Notes under the pieces: model-generated
Databases searched by the model: none
Told to the model about the DNA's origin: nothing
What the model saw: only the letters and a program-made list of their open reading frames with translations
Shown here: positions 17,076-25,731 of the stretch, one piece after another
How positions within the stretch are numbered: position 1 is the first letter of the stretch
How the letters are laid out: every line of letters starts with the position of its first letter
Assembly (NCBI RefSeq): GCF_017104715.1
Contig: NZ_JAAGPI010000028.1
Coordinates: forward strand, 62,001-126,000
Direction of reading: 5' to 3'
Source: Burkholderia sp. Ac-20365
GTDB taxonomy: Bacteria; Pseudomonadota; Gammaproteobacteria; Burkholderiales; Burkholderiaceae
Length of the DNA stretch: 64,000 nucleotides
Translations under genes and position numbers: made by a program

Positions 17076-17975
17076 GTGGACACCGACCTCGCCTCGCATC
17101 TGAAGTTTTTCGTTCTGCTTGCTCAGTACGGCAACCTGACATCGGCTGCCCGGGAACTCAATCTGACGCCGCCCGCCGCTACGAAAAGACTGGCTCAACT
17201 GGAGACACGGCTTGGCGTGCGACTGGTCAACAGAACCACGCGTCATGTGAGCCTGACCGCCGAAGGCGAGACTTACCTGCACTACGCAACCCGCATTCTC
17301 GAAGAAATTCGCGAGATGGAAAATGCGGTGGTGTCGAGCCACGCCGTTCCCAAGGGACTGCTTCGGGTCAACGCGAGTCTGGGCTTTGGCAGAACGGCAA
17401 TCGCGCCAATCGTCTCTGACTTTGTCAGAACCTATCCGCAGGTCGAAGTACAACTCGACCTAACAGACCGGCCGATTGATCTGGTAGAAAGTGGCGTCGA
17501 TCTTGCGATCCGTTTTGGGACGTTGCCCGATCAACGCCTCAAGGCCCGGCGCGTGATGCCCAATCGCCGGCTGTTGTGCGCGTCGCCCCGCTATCTTGAA
17601 CAGCATGGCGTTCCTGAGCGCCTCACTGACCTCACACAGCACGCCTGCATTGTTCATCGTCAGAATGACGACGCCTACGGAGTCTGGCGTTTCGAGTGCG
17701 AAGGTCGCAGCGAGGCCGTCAAGGTGCACGGCACGCTATCCAGCAACGACGGCGACATCGTACTTGGATGGGCATTAGATGGGCACGGCATCCTGGTACG
17801 TTCGGAATGGGACCTGGCAAAGTACGTTGAAAGCGGACGCCTGCGTATTGTGTTGCCCGAATATACGCAGCCTTCCGCTGATCTGTTCGTTTACTACTCC
17901 AATCGCCGCAATCTGTCGTTTCGAACCCGTGCGTTCATCGATTTTCTGATACATCGCATCACCGGATTCAAATGA
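17076..17975 (+). CDS. LysR-family regulator of the D-tartrate operon (probable)
   Basis: A 299-residue LTTR beginning at a GTG. The helix-turn-helix is in residues 2-60 (SAARELNLTPPAATKRLAQLETRLGV, then LVNRTTRHVSLTAEGE), and the periplasmic-binding-like effector domain starts near residue 88 (GLLRVNASLGFG). It ends in a typical CrgA/DsdC-like C-terminus (FRTRAFIDFLIHRI). It is divergent from tarD-dctA, with a strong inverted repeat in the 219-base gap, so it most likely controls that operon with tartrate or a product as effector. No clear ribosome-binding site precedes the GTG, but the N-terminus fits the family. Confidence 0.85.
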   Translation: MDTDLASHLKFFVLLAQYGNLTSAARELNLTPPAATKRLAQLETRLGVRLVNRTTRHVSLTAEGETYLHYATRILEEIREMENAVVSSHAVPKGLLRVNASLGFGRTAIAPIVSDFVRTYPQVEVQLDLTDRPIDLVESGVDLAIRFGTLPDQRLKARRVMPNRRLLCASPRYLEQHGVPERLTDLTQHACIVHRQNDDAYGVWRFECEGRSEAVKVHGTLSSNDGDIVLGWALDGHGILVRSEWDLAKYVESGRLRIVLPEYTQPSADLFVYYSNRRNLSFRTRAFIDFLIHRITGFK

Positions 17976-18047
17976 CCATATTTGCAAGCGATTGGATCAG
18001 ACTCGCATTTGAGTATGCCTACCGTGCGGCTCGCTCACATCTCCAGT

Positions 18048-19289
18048 TCACTCTGCCAGCTTCAGCGCCTGCGAGAAATCGGCGATCAGATCGTCGATAT
18101 CCTCGATGCCCGCCGACAGCCGCAGCATGCCGTCAGAAATCCCCATCGCCTTGCGCGTTTCCGGACCGGCCTCGAAAAAGATGGTTGGCGCGACGGGAAT
18201 GATGAGCGTGCGCGTGTCGGCGAGACCCGTCGCCTTGATGGGCAGCCTGAGTGCGTTCACGACTTCGATCATGCGCTGCGCGTCGAGCAGTTCGAACGAC
18301 AACAGCCACGACGCGCCCTTGAACAACGCCTGCGCGATGTCGTATTGCGGATGGCTCTTCAGGCCTGGATAGAACACCTTGCCGACGGCCTTGTGTCCTT
18401 CCAGAAACTGCGCGAGTGCTAGCGCGTTGTCGCTGCTTTGCCTGACGCGCAAGGCGAGCGTTTCCGCGCCCATTGCGATCGAGTGTGCCTGCTCCGACGA
18501 CAGCGACGCACCCATGTCGCGCAAACCCTTCTTCCGGATCTGCAGCAGACCCTGCTCCTTCGGCGCCGAACGTCGATAGTCGTCGGCAATGTTCGGATAC
18601 GCGCTCCAGTCGAACAGGCCCGTATCGGTCACCGCGCCGCCGAGCGCAGCGCCGTGGCCCGCTATCGTCTTCGTCAGCGAGTTGATGACGAGGCTCGCGC
18701 CGACCGCCTTCGGCTTGAACAATGCCGGCGACGTAATCGTATTGTCGACGACATAGGCGAGCCCGTGCTCGCGGCACACGTCACCGATGCCCTGCAAGTC
18801 CGGAATCTGCGTGCCCGGATTCGCGATGGTTTCGACGAACACCATGCGCGTGTTCGGCCGGATCGCGCGCTTCACGTCTTCGACGTCGCATGCATCGACG
18901 GTCGTGACTTCCACGCCGAGCGTTCGCAATGTGCCAAGCAGGCTGTTGGTGTTGCCGAATACGTAACGGCTCGATATGAGGTGATCGCCCGCACGCAGCA
19001 GCGTGAGGAACGTCGCGGTGATCGCGGCCATGCCCGTACTGAAGCAGATCGTGCCGACACCTTCTTCCAGACTCGTGATCTTGCGTTCGAGCGCGGCGGT
19101 CGTGGGCGTGCCCTGACGCGCGTAATTGAAGCCGCCCTTCTTGGTACCCTGGAAGACGCCGATCAGATCCTCGACGCGCTCGAAACCGTATTGCACCGAC
19201 GTGTGAATCGGCTGATGCACGCCGCCGTGCTCACTGCCCGTGGTCCTGTCACCGTGAACGATGCTCGTGGTGAGTCCTTGCTTGTCCAT
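18048..19289 (-). CDS. Cys/Met metabolism PLP enzyme (cystathionine gamma-synthase/lyase family)
   Basis: A 413-residue fold-type-I PLP enzyme. Seen: the phosphate-binding Tyr56-x-Arg58 (YARQGTPT), the substrate-gate segment FSTGMAAITATF, the cofactor Asp in YVVDNTITSP and the PLP Lys207 in NSLTKTIAGHG. The family contains cystathionine gamma-synthase, cystathionine lyases, O-acylhomoserine sulfhydrylase and methionine gamma-lyase, and sequence alone does not separate them here. The N-terminal QYGFERVEDLIGVFQGTKKG variant is common in Burkholderiales proteins annotated as cystathionine gamma-synthase family. It is divergent from the LysR gene at 19476 (186-base gap), which could regulate it. 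Confidence 0.82.
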   Translation of the reverse strand: MDKQGLTTSIVHGDRTTGSEHGGVHQPIHTSVQYGFERVEDLIGVFQGTKKGGFNYARQGTPTTAALERKITSLEEGVGTICFSTGMAAITATFLTLLRAGDHLISSRYVFGNTNSLLGTLRTLGVEVTTVDACDVEDVKRAIRPNTRMVFVETIANPGTQIPDLQGIGDVCREHGLAYVVDNTITSPALFKPKAVGASLVINSLTKTIAGHGAALGGAVTDTGLFDWSAYPNIADDYRRSAPKEQGLLQIRKKGLRDMGASLSSEQAHSIAMGAETLALRVRQSSDNALALAQFLEGHKAVGKVFYPGLKSHPQYDIAQALFKGASWLLSFELLDAQRMIEVVNALRLPIKATGLADTRTLIIPVAPTIFFEAGPETRKAMGISDGMLRLSAGIEDIDDLIADFSQALKLAE

Positions 19290-19475
19290 CCCCTTCTCCG
19301 CTTTTCAAGTCGATGAATGGGATACATTATCGCCGGTAAGCGGTTGAGCAGAGGTCCGACGCGTTTCTCCAGATCCCGATCGATCCACACCGGCCGGTTC
19401 TGGTTGCCCGCGGGCATACTTTCTTCACCATTCAAAAGCACGGCGCGGCGACAAGACTGCGCCACCGGAGATTCG

Positions 19476-20396
19476 ATGCGTTTCGATTTCCAGTCGCTGA
19501 AACTGTTCGTCGCTGTCTGCGAGCACGGCAGCATCGCCCGCGCGGCGGAAGCCGAAAACATAGCGCCGTCGGCGCTCAGCAAGCGCATGTCCCATCTCGA
19601 GGACACGCTCAAGACCGCACTCTTTGTGCGCAGCAACAAGGGGCTCGAACTGACCTCCGCGGCCGCCGCCCTCCTGCAGCACGCCCGCGTGCTGATGCGC
19701 GACGTCAAACAGATGGAAAGCGAGCTGCTCGATCACGCCGAAGGCGTGCGTGGGCAGATCCGGCTGCACGCCAGCCTGTCGACCATCGTCCAGTACATTG
19801 CCGCCGACATCCGCGAGTTCCTCGCGCTGCATCCGGGATTGCGTATCGATCTGCAGGAAAGCCTGAGTCCCGCCGTGGTCCGCGCCGTGGCCGAGAATAC
19901 GGCGGATATCGGCGTGTTCGGCGGCACGACCGTGACGACCGGCCTGCTGGTATTTCCCTATCGCAGCGACCGGCTGGTGGTCATCATGCCGCCCGATCAT
20001 CCTCTCAGCCGTGCAGAGAAGGTGAAATTCCGCGACGTGGCCAGATACCCGCTGGTTGGACCGCAGGAGGGCAGTTATCTGAATTCGCTGGTGCTACGCG
20101 CGGCGGCAGACCTGGACCATCCGCTCAAGCTGTCGATCCGGGTGAACGGCTTCGAGCCGGTGCGCAGCATGGTGGAAGCACGTCTCGGCGTCGGCCTCGT
20201 GCCCGAACAACATGCACAGCGCTATGTCAGTTCGGCGCCGTTGGTCGCGGTGGAACTGGACGAAATATGGGCCGAACGGCACTGGAAGATCTGCGTGCGC
20301 GAGGCGGAGTCGCTCCCGGCACCCGTGGATCTCTTTCTCAAGCACCTGCTCGCGCGTCGAGCCGTGGCAGATGCCTCTCCATCACGAATAAGCTAG
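19476..20396 (+). CDS. LysR-family regulator flanking the leu-like/ABC cluster
   Basis: A 306-residue LTTR. The winged helix region is MRFDFQSLKLFVAVCEHGSIARAAEAENIAPSALSKRM in pattern, followed by FVRSNKGLELTSAAAALLQHAR. The effector domain starts near residue 92 (GQIRLHASLSTIVQY). The start ATG at 19476 has CGGAG upstream; the longer frame to 19317 lacks LysR character. It is convergent with and overlaps the SMP-30 gene by 15 bases, and divergent from the PLP enzyme gene. Its N-terminus and effector region resemble the LysR protein encoded at 30317-31207, so the two may respond to related ligands at the two ends of the cluster. Confidence 0.85.
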   Translation: MRFDFQSLKLFVAVCEHGSIARAAEAENIAPSALSKRMSHLEDTLKTALFVRSNKGLELTSAAAALLQHARVLMRDVKQMESELLDHAEGVRGQIRLHASLSTIVQYIAADIREFLALHPGLRIDLQESLSPAVVRAVAENTADIGVFGGTTVTTGLLVFPYRSDRLVVIMPPDHPLSRAEKVKFRDVARYPLVGPQEGSYLNSLVLRAAADLDHPLKLSIRVNGFEPVRSMVEARLGVGLVPEQHAQRYVSSAPLVAVELDEIWAERHWKICVREAESLPAPVDLFLKHLLARRAVADASPSRIS

Positions 20397-21305
20397 CTTC
20401 AGGCCCGCTTGCGGCCAGGGCAGCGTGCCCAGACGTCCCGTGCCCGACAACGTCAGGTAAGCCGTCTTCATGTCGGCGCCGCCGAAGCAGATGTTGGTCA
20501 CCATGCCGTCAGGCACCATCACCTGGCGCAGCACCTCGCCGGAAGGCGAGACCACCGTGATGCAGCCAGTGACCAGTGTGGCCACGCAAATATTTCCCTC
20601 GGCGTCCACGGCAAGGCTGTCGAAGCGCTGGTAGCCGGGCAGCCCGCAAATCAGACGGCCGCCGTGCGGCGATGGGTACGGATGCTTGCGCGCCTTGCCA
20701 GGCTCCTCCAGGTCGAACGCCCATAGGCGCGCGGTCTCCGTTTCTGCCACGTAGACAACACGATCGTCCGGCGACAGCCCGACTCCGTTGGCCGTTGTGA
20801 GCGGATAGGCCACTTCGACAATCCTCGATCCATCGGCTCGCCCGTAATAAAGCCCCGCATGATCGCGATCGCGCAGCCGGTTCTTGCCGAAGTCGGTGAA
20901 GTAGAAGCCGCCGTCGTGGTCGAACACGATGTCATTGGGACCGCATAGCGGATAGTCGCCACAGCGGTCGTACACGGTCGTCAAAGCGCCCGTCTGCGGG
21001 TCGAACCGTTCGATGCGGCCGCTCGTATAACGCGGATGCACGCCTGGTTTGGTTCGGTTCAGCCCGGCTACCGTACGGAACAGGAAACCTCCGTTGTTGC
21101 AGATGTAAAAGGCTCCGTCCGGGCCCAACGCCAGGCCGTTGGGTCCGCCGCCTACCTCCGCCAGCACGCTCACCGTGCCGTCGGCAGCCACGCGGCTGAT
21201 AGTCTCGCGCTCGATTTCGACGAGCACGATCGAGCCATCGGCCATCGCTACCGGGCCTTCGGGAAACTTCAACCCTTCCGCCAGGATGCGGACGCTGCTC
21301 TCCAT
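20382..21305 (-). CDS. SMP-30/gluconolactonase-family lactonase
   Basis: A 307-residue six-bladed beta-propeller hydrolase. Family features: the metal-ligand Glu in LKFPEGPVA, GGGPNGLALGPDGAFYICNNGG, GPNDIVFDHDGGFYFTD (Asn/Asp metal ligands), TTANGVGLSPDDRVVYVAET and RFDSLAVDAEGNICVAT (the last Asp). Members open sugar-acid lactones to aldonates. It is the last gene of the long minus-strand operon, 18 bases after the second binding protein. With the short-chain dehydrogenase and FAH-family protein upstream it suggests oxidation of a sugar or sugar-like compound through a lactone, which is inference. Confidence 0.85.
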   Translation of the reverse strand: MESSVRILAEGLKFPEGPVAMADGSIVLVEIERETISRVAADGTVSVLAEVGGGPNGLALGPDGAFYICNNGGFLFRTVAGLNRTKPGVHPRYTSGRIERFDPQTGALTTVYDRCGDYPLCGPNDIVFDHDGGFYFTDFGKNRLRDRDHAGLYYGRADGSRIVEVAYPLTTANGVGLSPDDRVVYVAETETARLWAFDLEEPGKARKHPYPSPHGGRLICGLPGYQRFDSLAVDAEGNICVATLVTGCITVVSPSGEVLRQVMVPDGMVTNICFGGADMKTAYLTLSGTGRLGTLPWPQAGLKLAYS

Positions 21306-21323
21306 GATCGATTTCCTCGCAGG

Positions 21324-22352
21324 TCAGTGCTTGTTGGCATTCTCGACGAAGCGATTGTCATACGTGGCTTTCAGGTCGATCGAGGCTTTGCCGATGTCGG
21401 GATCGAAGGCGGCGAGTACATCGCGTACTGTGTGCGCGGCGGCGTCCGTCATCAGGCCGTCGCGTGAAATGCAGCTCTGCATGTTGCCGTAGGCCCGGGT
21501 AAACACATCCTTGTCGGCCAGCGCGTACTGCGGCGGCACTGCGGCGACAACCTGTTCGGGCGTCGCCTGCGCCATCCAGCGCTCGGCCTCGAGGATGGCG
21601 TTCGTGACTGCCTGCACGGTATTCGGATATTTAGCCGCGAATTCTCTGGTGGTGTAGACGGAAGCTTCCGGATAGTCGCCGCCCAGCGTCGCGCGAGTCC
21701 CGGCCGGATCACGCATTACCGCCAGAGGAAAGAGATCGCCGCTGCCCTGCAGTACCGTCGCGACCGGGTCGTTGCTCATCAATGCATCGATCTGCCCACT
21801 ACGCGCTGCCGCAATGGCGCCAGCAGAAGAACCGACGCCGATGATGGAGACATCGCCCGGTTTGAGGCCGGCCCTGTTCAGCAGATAGTTGACGCCCATG
21901 TGGAAACTGGAACCGGGTGAGCTTACCCCGATGCGTTTTCCCTTGAGGTCTGCGTACGTCTTCACCTTGTCGTGGCTCGCGCGCGTCACACCGAACACCC
22001 AGCCCGGACATGAGGCCAGCGTCACGAACGACACCAGCTTCTGCCCCTTCGCCGCCATCGTGATCGTGTTGGAATAGGCGCCCGCGACGATATCGGCGCT
22101 GCCGCCCAACATCGCCTGCAGAGCCTTGGCGCCGCCGCTGAACACGCCAATCTCGACATCGAGTCCGGCCTGCTTGAAGTATCCCCGGCTTTCCGCAATG
22201 ACAAACGGAAGATACGGAAAGCCCACGCCAGCGGCAGCAAGACTGAGCTTGGGTTTCTCTGGCGCAGGCGCTGCGCTCGCGCCCGGCTGGGTCACGAGCG
22301 CCACGCAGACGGCCAGTAACGGCAACAACAACAGACGCCTGATCGATATCAC
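21324..22352 (-). CDS. ABC substrate-binding protein, NMT1/TauA-like (paralogue 2 of the cluster)
   Basis: A 342-residue periplasmic binding protein with a standard signal peptide (RRLLLLPLLAVCVALVT, ending ASAAP). Core motifs LSLAAAGVGFPYLPFVIAESRG, GGAKALQAMLGGSADIVAGAY, SNTITMAAKGQKL and KGKRIGVSSPGSSFHMGVNYLL are almost the same as in the protein encoded at 25728-26753. The start is the GTG at 22352, preceded by AAGGAG; the frame continues upstream through a 12-bp tandem repeat that would encode a Lys/Ala-rich leader with no signal-peptide logic. It lies downstream of the FAH-family gene and has no permease of its own, so it likely shares the ATPase/permease at 24090-25731. Confidence 0.83.
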   Translation of the reverse strand: MISIRRLLLLPLLAVCVALVTQPGASAAPAPEKPKLSLAAAGVGFPYLPFVIAESRGYFKQAGLDVEIGVFSGGAKALQAMLGGSADIVAGAYSNTITMAAKGQKLVSFVTLASCPGWVFGVTRASHDKVKTYADLKGKRIGVSSPGSSFHMGVNYLLNRAGLKPGDVSIIGVGSSAGAIAAARSGQIDALMSNDPVATVLQGSGDLFPLAVMRDPAGTRATLGGDYPEASVYTTREFAAKYPNTVQAVTNAILEAERWMAQATPEQVVAAVPPQYALADKDVFTRAYGNMQSCISRDGLMTDAAAHTVRDVLAAFDPDIGKASIDLKATYDNRFVENANKH

Positions 22353-22376
22353 GGTAGGTTGTCTCCTTGTTTTCCC

Positions 22377-22416
22377 GGCCTTTTTCTCGGCCTTTTTCTC
22401 GGCCTTTTTCCCGGCC
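22377..22416. repeat. Tandem repeat, 12-bp unit, three copies plus four bases
   Basis: Units GGCCTTTTTCTC (22377-22388 and 22389-22400) and GGCCTTTTTCCC (22401-22412) are followed by GGCC. The array lies in the leader between the FAH-family stop and the GTG start of the downstream binding-protein gene. Read on the minus strand it gives alternating GGCC and A5 tracts just before the ribosome-binding site. Confidence 0.85.
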
Positions 22417-22433
22417 TTCGCGGCTCTATGCAC

Positions 22434-23276
22434 TTAACCCTGCACGACGTTCTGGCGTTGCTGCCCCAGGCCTTCGATGCCTAGCGTCACCACATCGCCC
22501 GGTTTCAGGTAGACGGGTGGCTTCTGTCCCAACCCGACGCCCGGCGGCGTGCCAGTCGATATGATGTCACCAGGCTGCAGCGACATGAACTGCGAAAGAT
22601 ACGATACGAGGTAACGCACACCATAAATCATGGTAGCCGTGCTGCCGTTCTGATAGCGCTGCCCATTGACTTCCAGCCACATGGGCAACGCCTGCGGGTC
22701 ATGCACTTCGTCCGAAGTCACCAGCCACGGTCCCGTCGGTCCAAAGGTGTCGGCCGATTTGCCTTTGGTCCACTGCCCCTGACGCTCGGCCTGGAATGCG
22801 CGCTCGGACACGTCGTTGATGACGCAGTATCCGGCCACATGATCCATTGCATCGTGTTCGCTGACGTACTTCGCGGTCTTGCCGATGACGACACCCAGTT
22901 CGACCTCCCAGTCCGTCTTGACCGCGTTGCGCGGAATTTCGATGGCGTCGTCCGGACCCACGATCGCGCTTGTCGCCTTCATAAACACAATGGGTTCCGG
23001 CGGTATCGCAGCGCCCGTCTCGGCCGCGTGATCGGAGTAATTCAGTCCGATGCAGATGAACTTTCGCGTACCGCCTACGCACGAACCCACCCGCGGCTTG
23101 CCTTCCACCTGCGGCAGCGACATCGCGTCGAGCGCTTGCAGGCGGGCGAGGCTGGTGGGCAACAGGACATCGCCGGCAATGTCCGCGACGTGACCCGACA
23201 GGTCGCGCAAGTTTCCATCACGATCGAGGAGGCCCGGCTTTTCCTGGCCAGGCGGACCGTAGCGTAAAAGCTTCAT
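22434..23276 (-). CDS. Fumarylacetoacetate-hydrolase-family protein, probable 2,4-diketo-3-deoxy-acid hydrolase
   Basis: A 280-residue FAH-fold metal enzyme. After an N-terminal cap, the catalytic domain shows KFICIGLNYSDHAAETGAAIP, EPIVFMKATSAIVGPDDAI, DWEVELGVVIGK (acidic metal ligands), YCVINDVSERAFQ and GDIISTGTPPGVGLG. The pattern is that of the subgroup annotated as ureidoglycolate lyase-like or 2,4-diketo-3-deoxy-L-fuconate/rhamnonate hydrolase, which splits a diketo acid to pyruvate and a second acid. The adjacent short-chain dehydrogenase (14 bases upstream) resembles the partner that makes such a diketo acid. The exact substrate is not known. Confidence 0.8.
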   Translation of the reverse strand: MKLLRYGPPGQEKPGLLDRDGNLRDLSGHVADIAGDVLLPTSLARLQALDAMSLPQVEGKPRVGSCVGGTRKFICIGLNYSDHAAETGAAIPPEPIVFMKATSAIVGPDDAIEIPRNAVKTDWEVELGVVIGKTAKYVSEHDAMDHVAGYCVINDVSERAFQAERQGQWTKGKSADTFGPTGPWLVTSDEVHDPQALPMWLEVNGQRYQNGSTATMIYGVRYLVSYLSQFMSLQPGDIISTGTPPGVGLGQKPPVYLKPGDVVTLGIEGLGQQRQNVVQG

Positions 23277-23290
23277 CGATATGTTCCCGC

Positions 23291-24046
23291 TCAGTAGGTT
23301 GCGCGTCCGCCAGACAGATCGAAAACGGCGGCGGTAGTGAAAGAGTTTTCTTGGCTGGCTAACCAGGCGATCATCGCGGCCGCTTCATTGAGTTCGAGAA
23401 AGCGGCCGCGCGGAATCTTGCCCAGCATGTAGCGGATATGCTCGGGCGACTGCTCCATCGCGCCCGGCGTACGCGCCACTGCGGGCGTGACGCAATTGAC
23501 CGCGATGTCGTGGCTTGCCAGTTCCTTGCCGAGCGATTTGGTCATCGCAATGACGGCAGCCTTGGCAGAGCTGTAGGCTGCGGCATTGGGATTACCCTCC
23601 TTGCCGGCGACGGAAGCCAGATTGACGATACGGCCGTAGTTCTGCGCGACCATGACGGGCACCACCGCGCGGCAGCAGTGGAAAGTACCGTTGACGTCGA
23701 TATCGATAACCTGCTTCCAGACATCGACCGGATACTCGGCCAGGGTCGCATTCGGGCCCACGATTGCCGCGTTGTTGATCAGAATATCGATCCGGCCGGT
23801 CGCTTTCAGCGTGCCCGCCACGCCAGCCTCGACGCTGGCGTAATCGGCGATGTCGACACGCTCGACGTGAACATCGTGATTTCCCAGTTCGGCCCGCGCC
23901 CGCTCCAGACCGGCAGAGTTGATGTCCCAGATCGCGAGGCGAGCGCCCGAGGCCAGCAGCCGGCGGCCCACCTCGAGGCCGATGCCTTGTGCACCGCCCG
24001 TCACGATCGCAACACGGTCATTCAGATTGATAGCGTTAGTTTGCAA
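23291..24046 (-). CDS. Short-chain dehydrogenase, probable 2-keto-3-deoxy-acid 4-dehydrogenase
   Basis: A 251-residue classical SDR. Seen: the NAD site TGGAQGIG, Asp in WDIN at the end of beta-2 (favours NAD), NNAAIVGP, catalytic Ser in NLASVAGKEG, and Tyr/Lys in YSSAKAAVIAMTK. The C-terminus FDLSGGRATY and the segment IRYMLGKIPRGRFLELNEAAAMIAWLAS are typical of dehydrogenases acting on 2-keto-3-deoxy-rhamnonate or -fuconate. No ATG exists in a sensible place; I chose the TTG at 24046 because GGAG lies about six bases upstream and the product then starts 10 residues before the Rossmann strand. It sits between the permease and the FAH-family gene. Confidence 0.8.
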   Translation of the reverse strand: MQTNAINLNDRVAIVTGGAQGIGLEVGRRLLASGARLAIWDINSAGLERARAELGNHDVHVERVDIADYASVEAGVAGTLKATGRIDILINNAAIVGPNATLAEYPVDVWKQVIDIDVNGTFHCCRAVVPVMVAQNYGRIVNLASVAGKEGNPNAAAYSSAKAAVIAMTKSLGKELASHDIAVNCVTPAVARTPGAMEQSPEHIRYMLGKIPRGRFLELNEAAAMIAWLASQENSFTTAAVFDLSGGRATY

Positions 24047-24089
24047 GCTGTTCTCCTCGCCTTGATTGGTCGGTTGCTCCGCCACGCGC

Positions 24090-24896
24090 TCAGGCGCTGG
24101 CGGCCACGGTCTGGCCCGTACCGGGGCGCCAGCGCAGCAGATAGTCCTCGACCATCGACACTGCCGTATCGAGCACCAGTGCAAACACGGTCAGCACCAG
24201 GATGCCCGCGATCACCGAATTGATGTCGAACACACCTTCGGCAAGCAGAATCAGATAGCCCACGCCTTTTTCCGAGCCCAGGTACTCGCCGACCACGCTT
24301 CCGACAAATGCAATACCGATCGCGTTGTGCAGGCTCGAGAACACCCAGCTCGTTGCCGAAGGCAGGTACACGTGACGCATGAGCTGACGCCCATTGGCAC
24401 CGAGCATGCGGGTATTCGACAACACCGCCGGGCTGACTTCGCGCACGCCCTGAAAGACGTTGAAGAACACCACGAAGAACACCAATGTCACGCCCAGCGC
24501 CACCTTCGACCAGATGCCGAGGCCGAACCAGAGGGCGAAGATCGGTGCAAAGATCAGTCGCGGCATGGAGTTCATCGCCTTGATGAACGGATCGAAGACG
24601 ACCGCGAGAAACGGATTGAGCGCGAGCCACAGACCGCACGCCAGCCCGGACACTGTCCCGATCGCAAACGCCAGCATGGTTTCGAGCAGCGTCGTGTACA
24701 GATGGCGAAACACCGAACCCGTCACGACCCAGTCGATGATGCGATGAACCACACCGAATGGATCGCCGAAGAAAAAGGGCGACAGCCATTTCTGACTGGT
24801 CCCGATCCACCACAGGAACAGCACGCCGAACAGGAGTGCAAGCCGCGTGGCAAGCACGGCAAACCGGTTGCCCGGATTAAACTCGATTGCGCGCAT
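24090..24896 (-). CDS. ABC transporter permease, SsuC/TauC-like (second system)
   Basis: A 268-residue six-helix permease of the BPD_transp_1 family. Helices are clear (LALLFGVLFLWWIGT, LLETMLAFAIGTVSGLACGL, GVTLVFFVVFFNVFQG). The coupling loop SNTRMLGANGRQLMRHVYLPSATSWVF contains the EAA-like Gly and the LPSA end. GIAFVGSVVGEYLGSEKGVGYLI is the usual distal motif. It overlaps the ATPase gene by 20 bases, so translation is coupled. The dehydrogenase gene follows after 43 bases. Likely cargo: an organic anion fed by one or both of the paralogous binding proteins. Confidence 0.88.
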   Translation of the reverse strand: MRAIEFNPGNRFAVLATRLALLFGVLFLWWIGTSQKWLSPFFFGDPFGVVHRIIDWVVTGSVFRHLYTTLLETMLAFAIGTVSGLACGLWLALNPFLAVVFDPFIKAMNSMPRLIFAPIFALWFGLGIWSKVALGVTLVFFVVFFNVFQGVREVSPAVLSNTRMLGANGRQLMRHVYLPSATSWVFSSLHNAIGIAFVGSVVGEYLGSEKGVGYLILLAEGVFDINSVIAGILVLTVFALVLDTAVSMVEDYLLRWRPGTGQTVAASA

Positions 24897-25731
24897 AGCT
24901 TTTCAGAACCTCCCCTCGAAGCACGTCCCAGATCTGGGTGTGCAGTTGCAGGAAACGCTGCGTCATGCGGATTTCCGACATTTCGCGTGGACGCACCAGG
25001 TCGATCTCGAACTCGGCAATTGGATGGGTACCGGGGCCTGCGGACAGCACGATGACGCGATCCGATAGCGAAATCGCTTCTTCCAGATCGTGCGTCACGA
25101 ACATCACGGACTTGCGGTCGTACGACCAGAGCCGCAACAGTTCGTTTTCCATCAGGTGCCGTGTCTGGATATCGAGCGCGCTGAAAGGCTCGTCCATCAG
25201 GATGATGCGCGGGTTCAACGCCAGCGCCTGCGCGAGGCCAGCACGCTTGCGCATACCGCCCGACAGCTGGTGTGGATATTTCTTCCCATGTCCCTGCAGA
25301 CCGACCCGCTCCAGCCATTCATGCGCCACTCGCAAAGCCTCTTCACGCGGCGTACCCCGGAAGATCAGGCCCATGGCAATGTTTTCTTCTGCCGTCTTCC
25401 ACGGCATGAGTGCGTCGACCTGGAACAGATACGCGGCCTGCCTGTTCAAACCATTGTTCAGCTTCTCGCCGAATACGCTCAGGCTGCCTGACGAGGGTCG
25501 CGTCAGTCCGGCCGCTACGTTGAGCAGCGTGGACTTGCCGCAGCCCGTGGGTCCGACGATCGAGACGAACTCCCCATCGCCGATCGTCAGGTTCCCGCCT
25601 GAAACGGCCGTGTAGCTCTGCGCGTGCTTGCCATTGCCAGCAAAGGTGCACGTCACGTTGTCGAAGCGCAAAGCCTCTCGCACCCGTGTCTGACCGCTGG
25701 CGCGCGCGATGTTGCATGACACAGTGCTCAT
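24877..25731 (-). CDS. ABC transporter ATPase, SsuB/TauB-like (second system)
   Basis: A 284-residue nucleotide-binding subunit with Walker A GPTGCGKST, Q-loop YLFQVDALMPWK, signature QLSGGMRKRAGLAQAL, Walker B IILMDEPFSALD and switch His in MFVTHDLEEAI. The unusual FQVD (instead of FQDP/FQED) is seen in other members that import aromatic or sulfonate-like anions. The start ATG at 25731 overlaps the stop of the upstream binding-protein gene by 4 bases. It couples to the permease whose gene overlaps its end. Confidence 0.9.
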   Translation of the reverse strand: MSTVSCNIARASGQTRVREALRFDNVTCTFAGNGKHAQSYTAVSGGNLTIGDGEFVSIVGPTGCGKSTLLNVAAGLTRPSSGSLSVFGEKLNNGLNRQAAYLFQVDALMPWKTAEENIAMGLIFRGTPREEALRVAHEWLERVGLQGHGKKYPHQLSGGMRKRAGLAQALALNPRIILMDEPFSALDIQTRHLMENELLRLWSYDRKSVMFVTHDLEEAISLSDRVIVLSAGPGTHPIAEFEIDLVRPREMSEIRMTQRFLQLHTQIWDVLRGEVLKSYARNRV

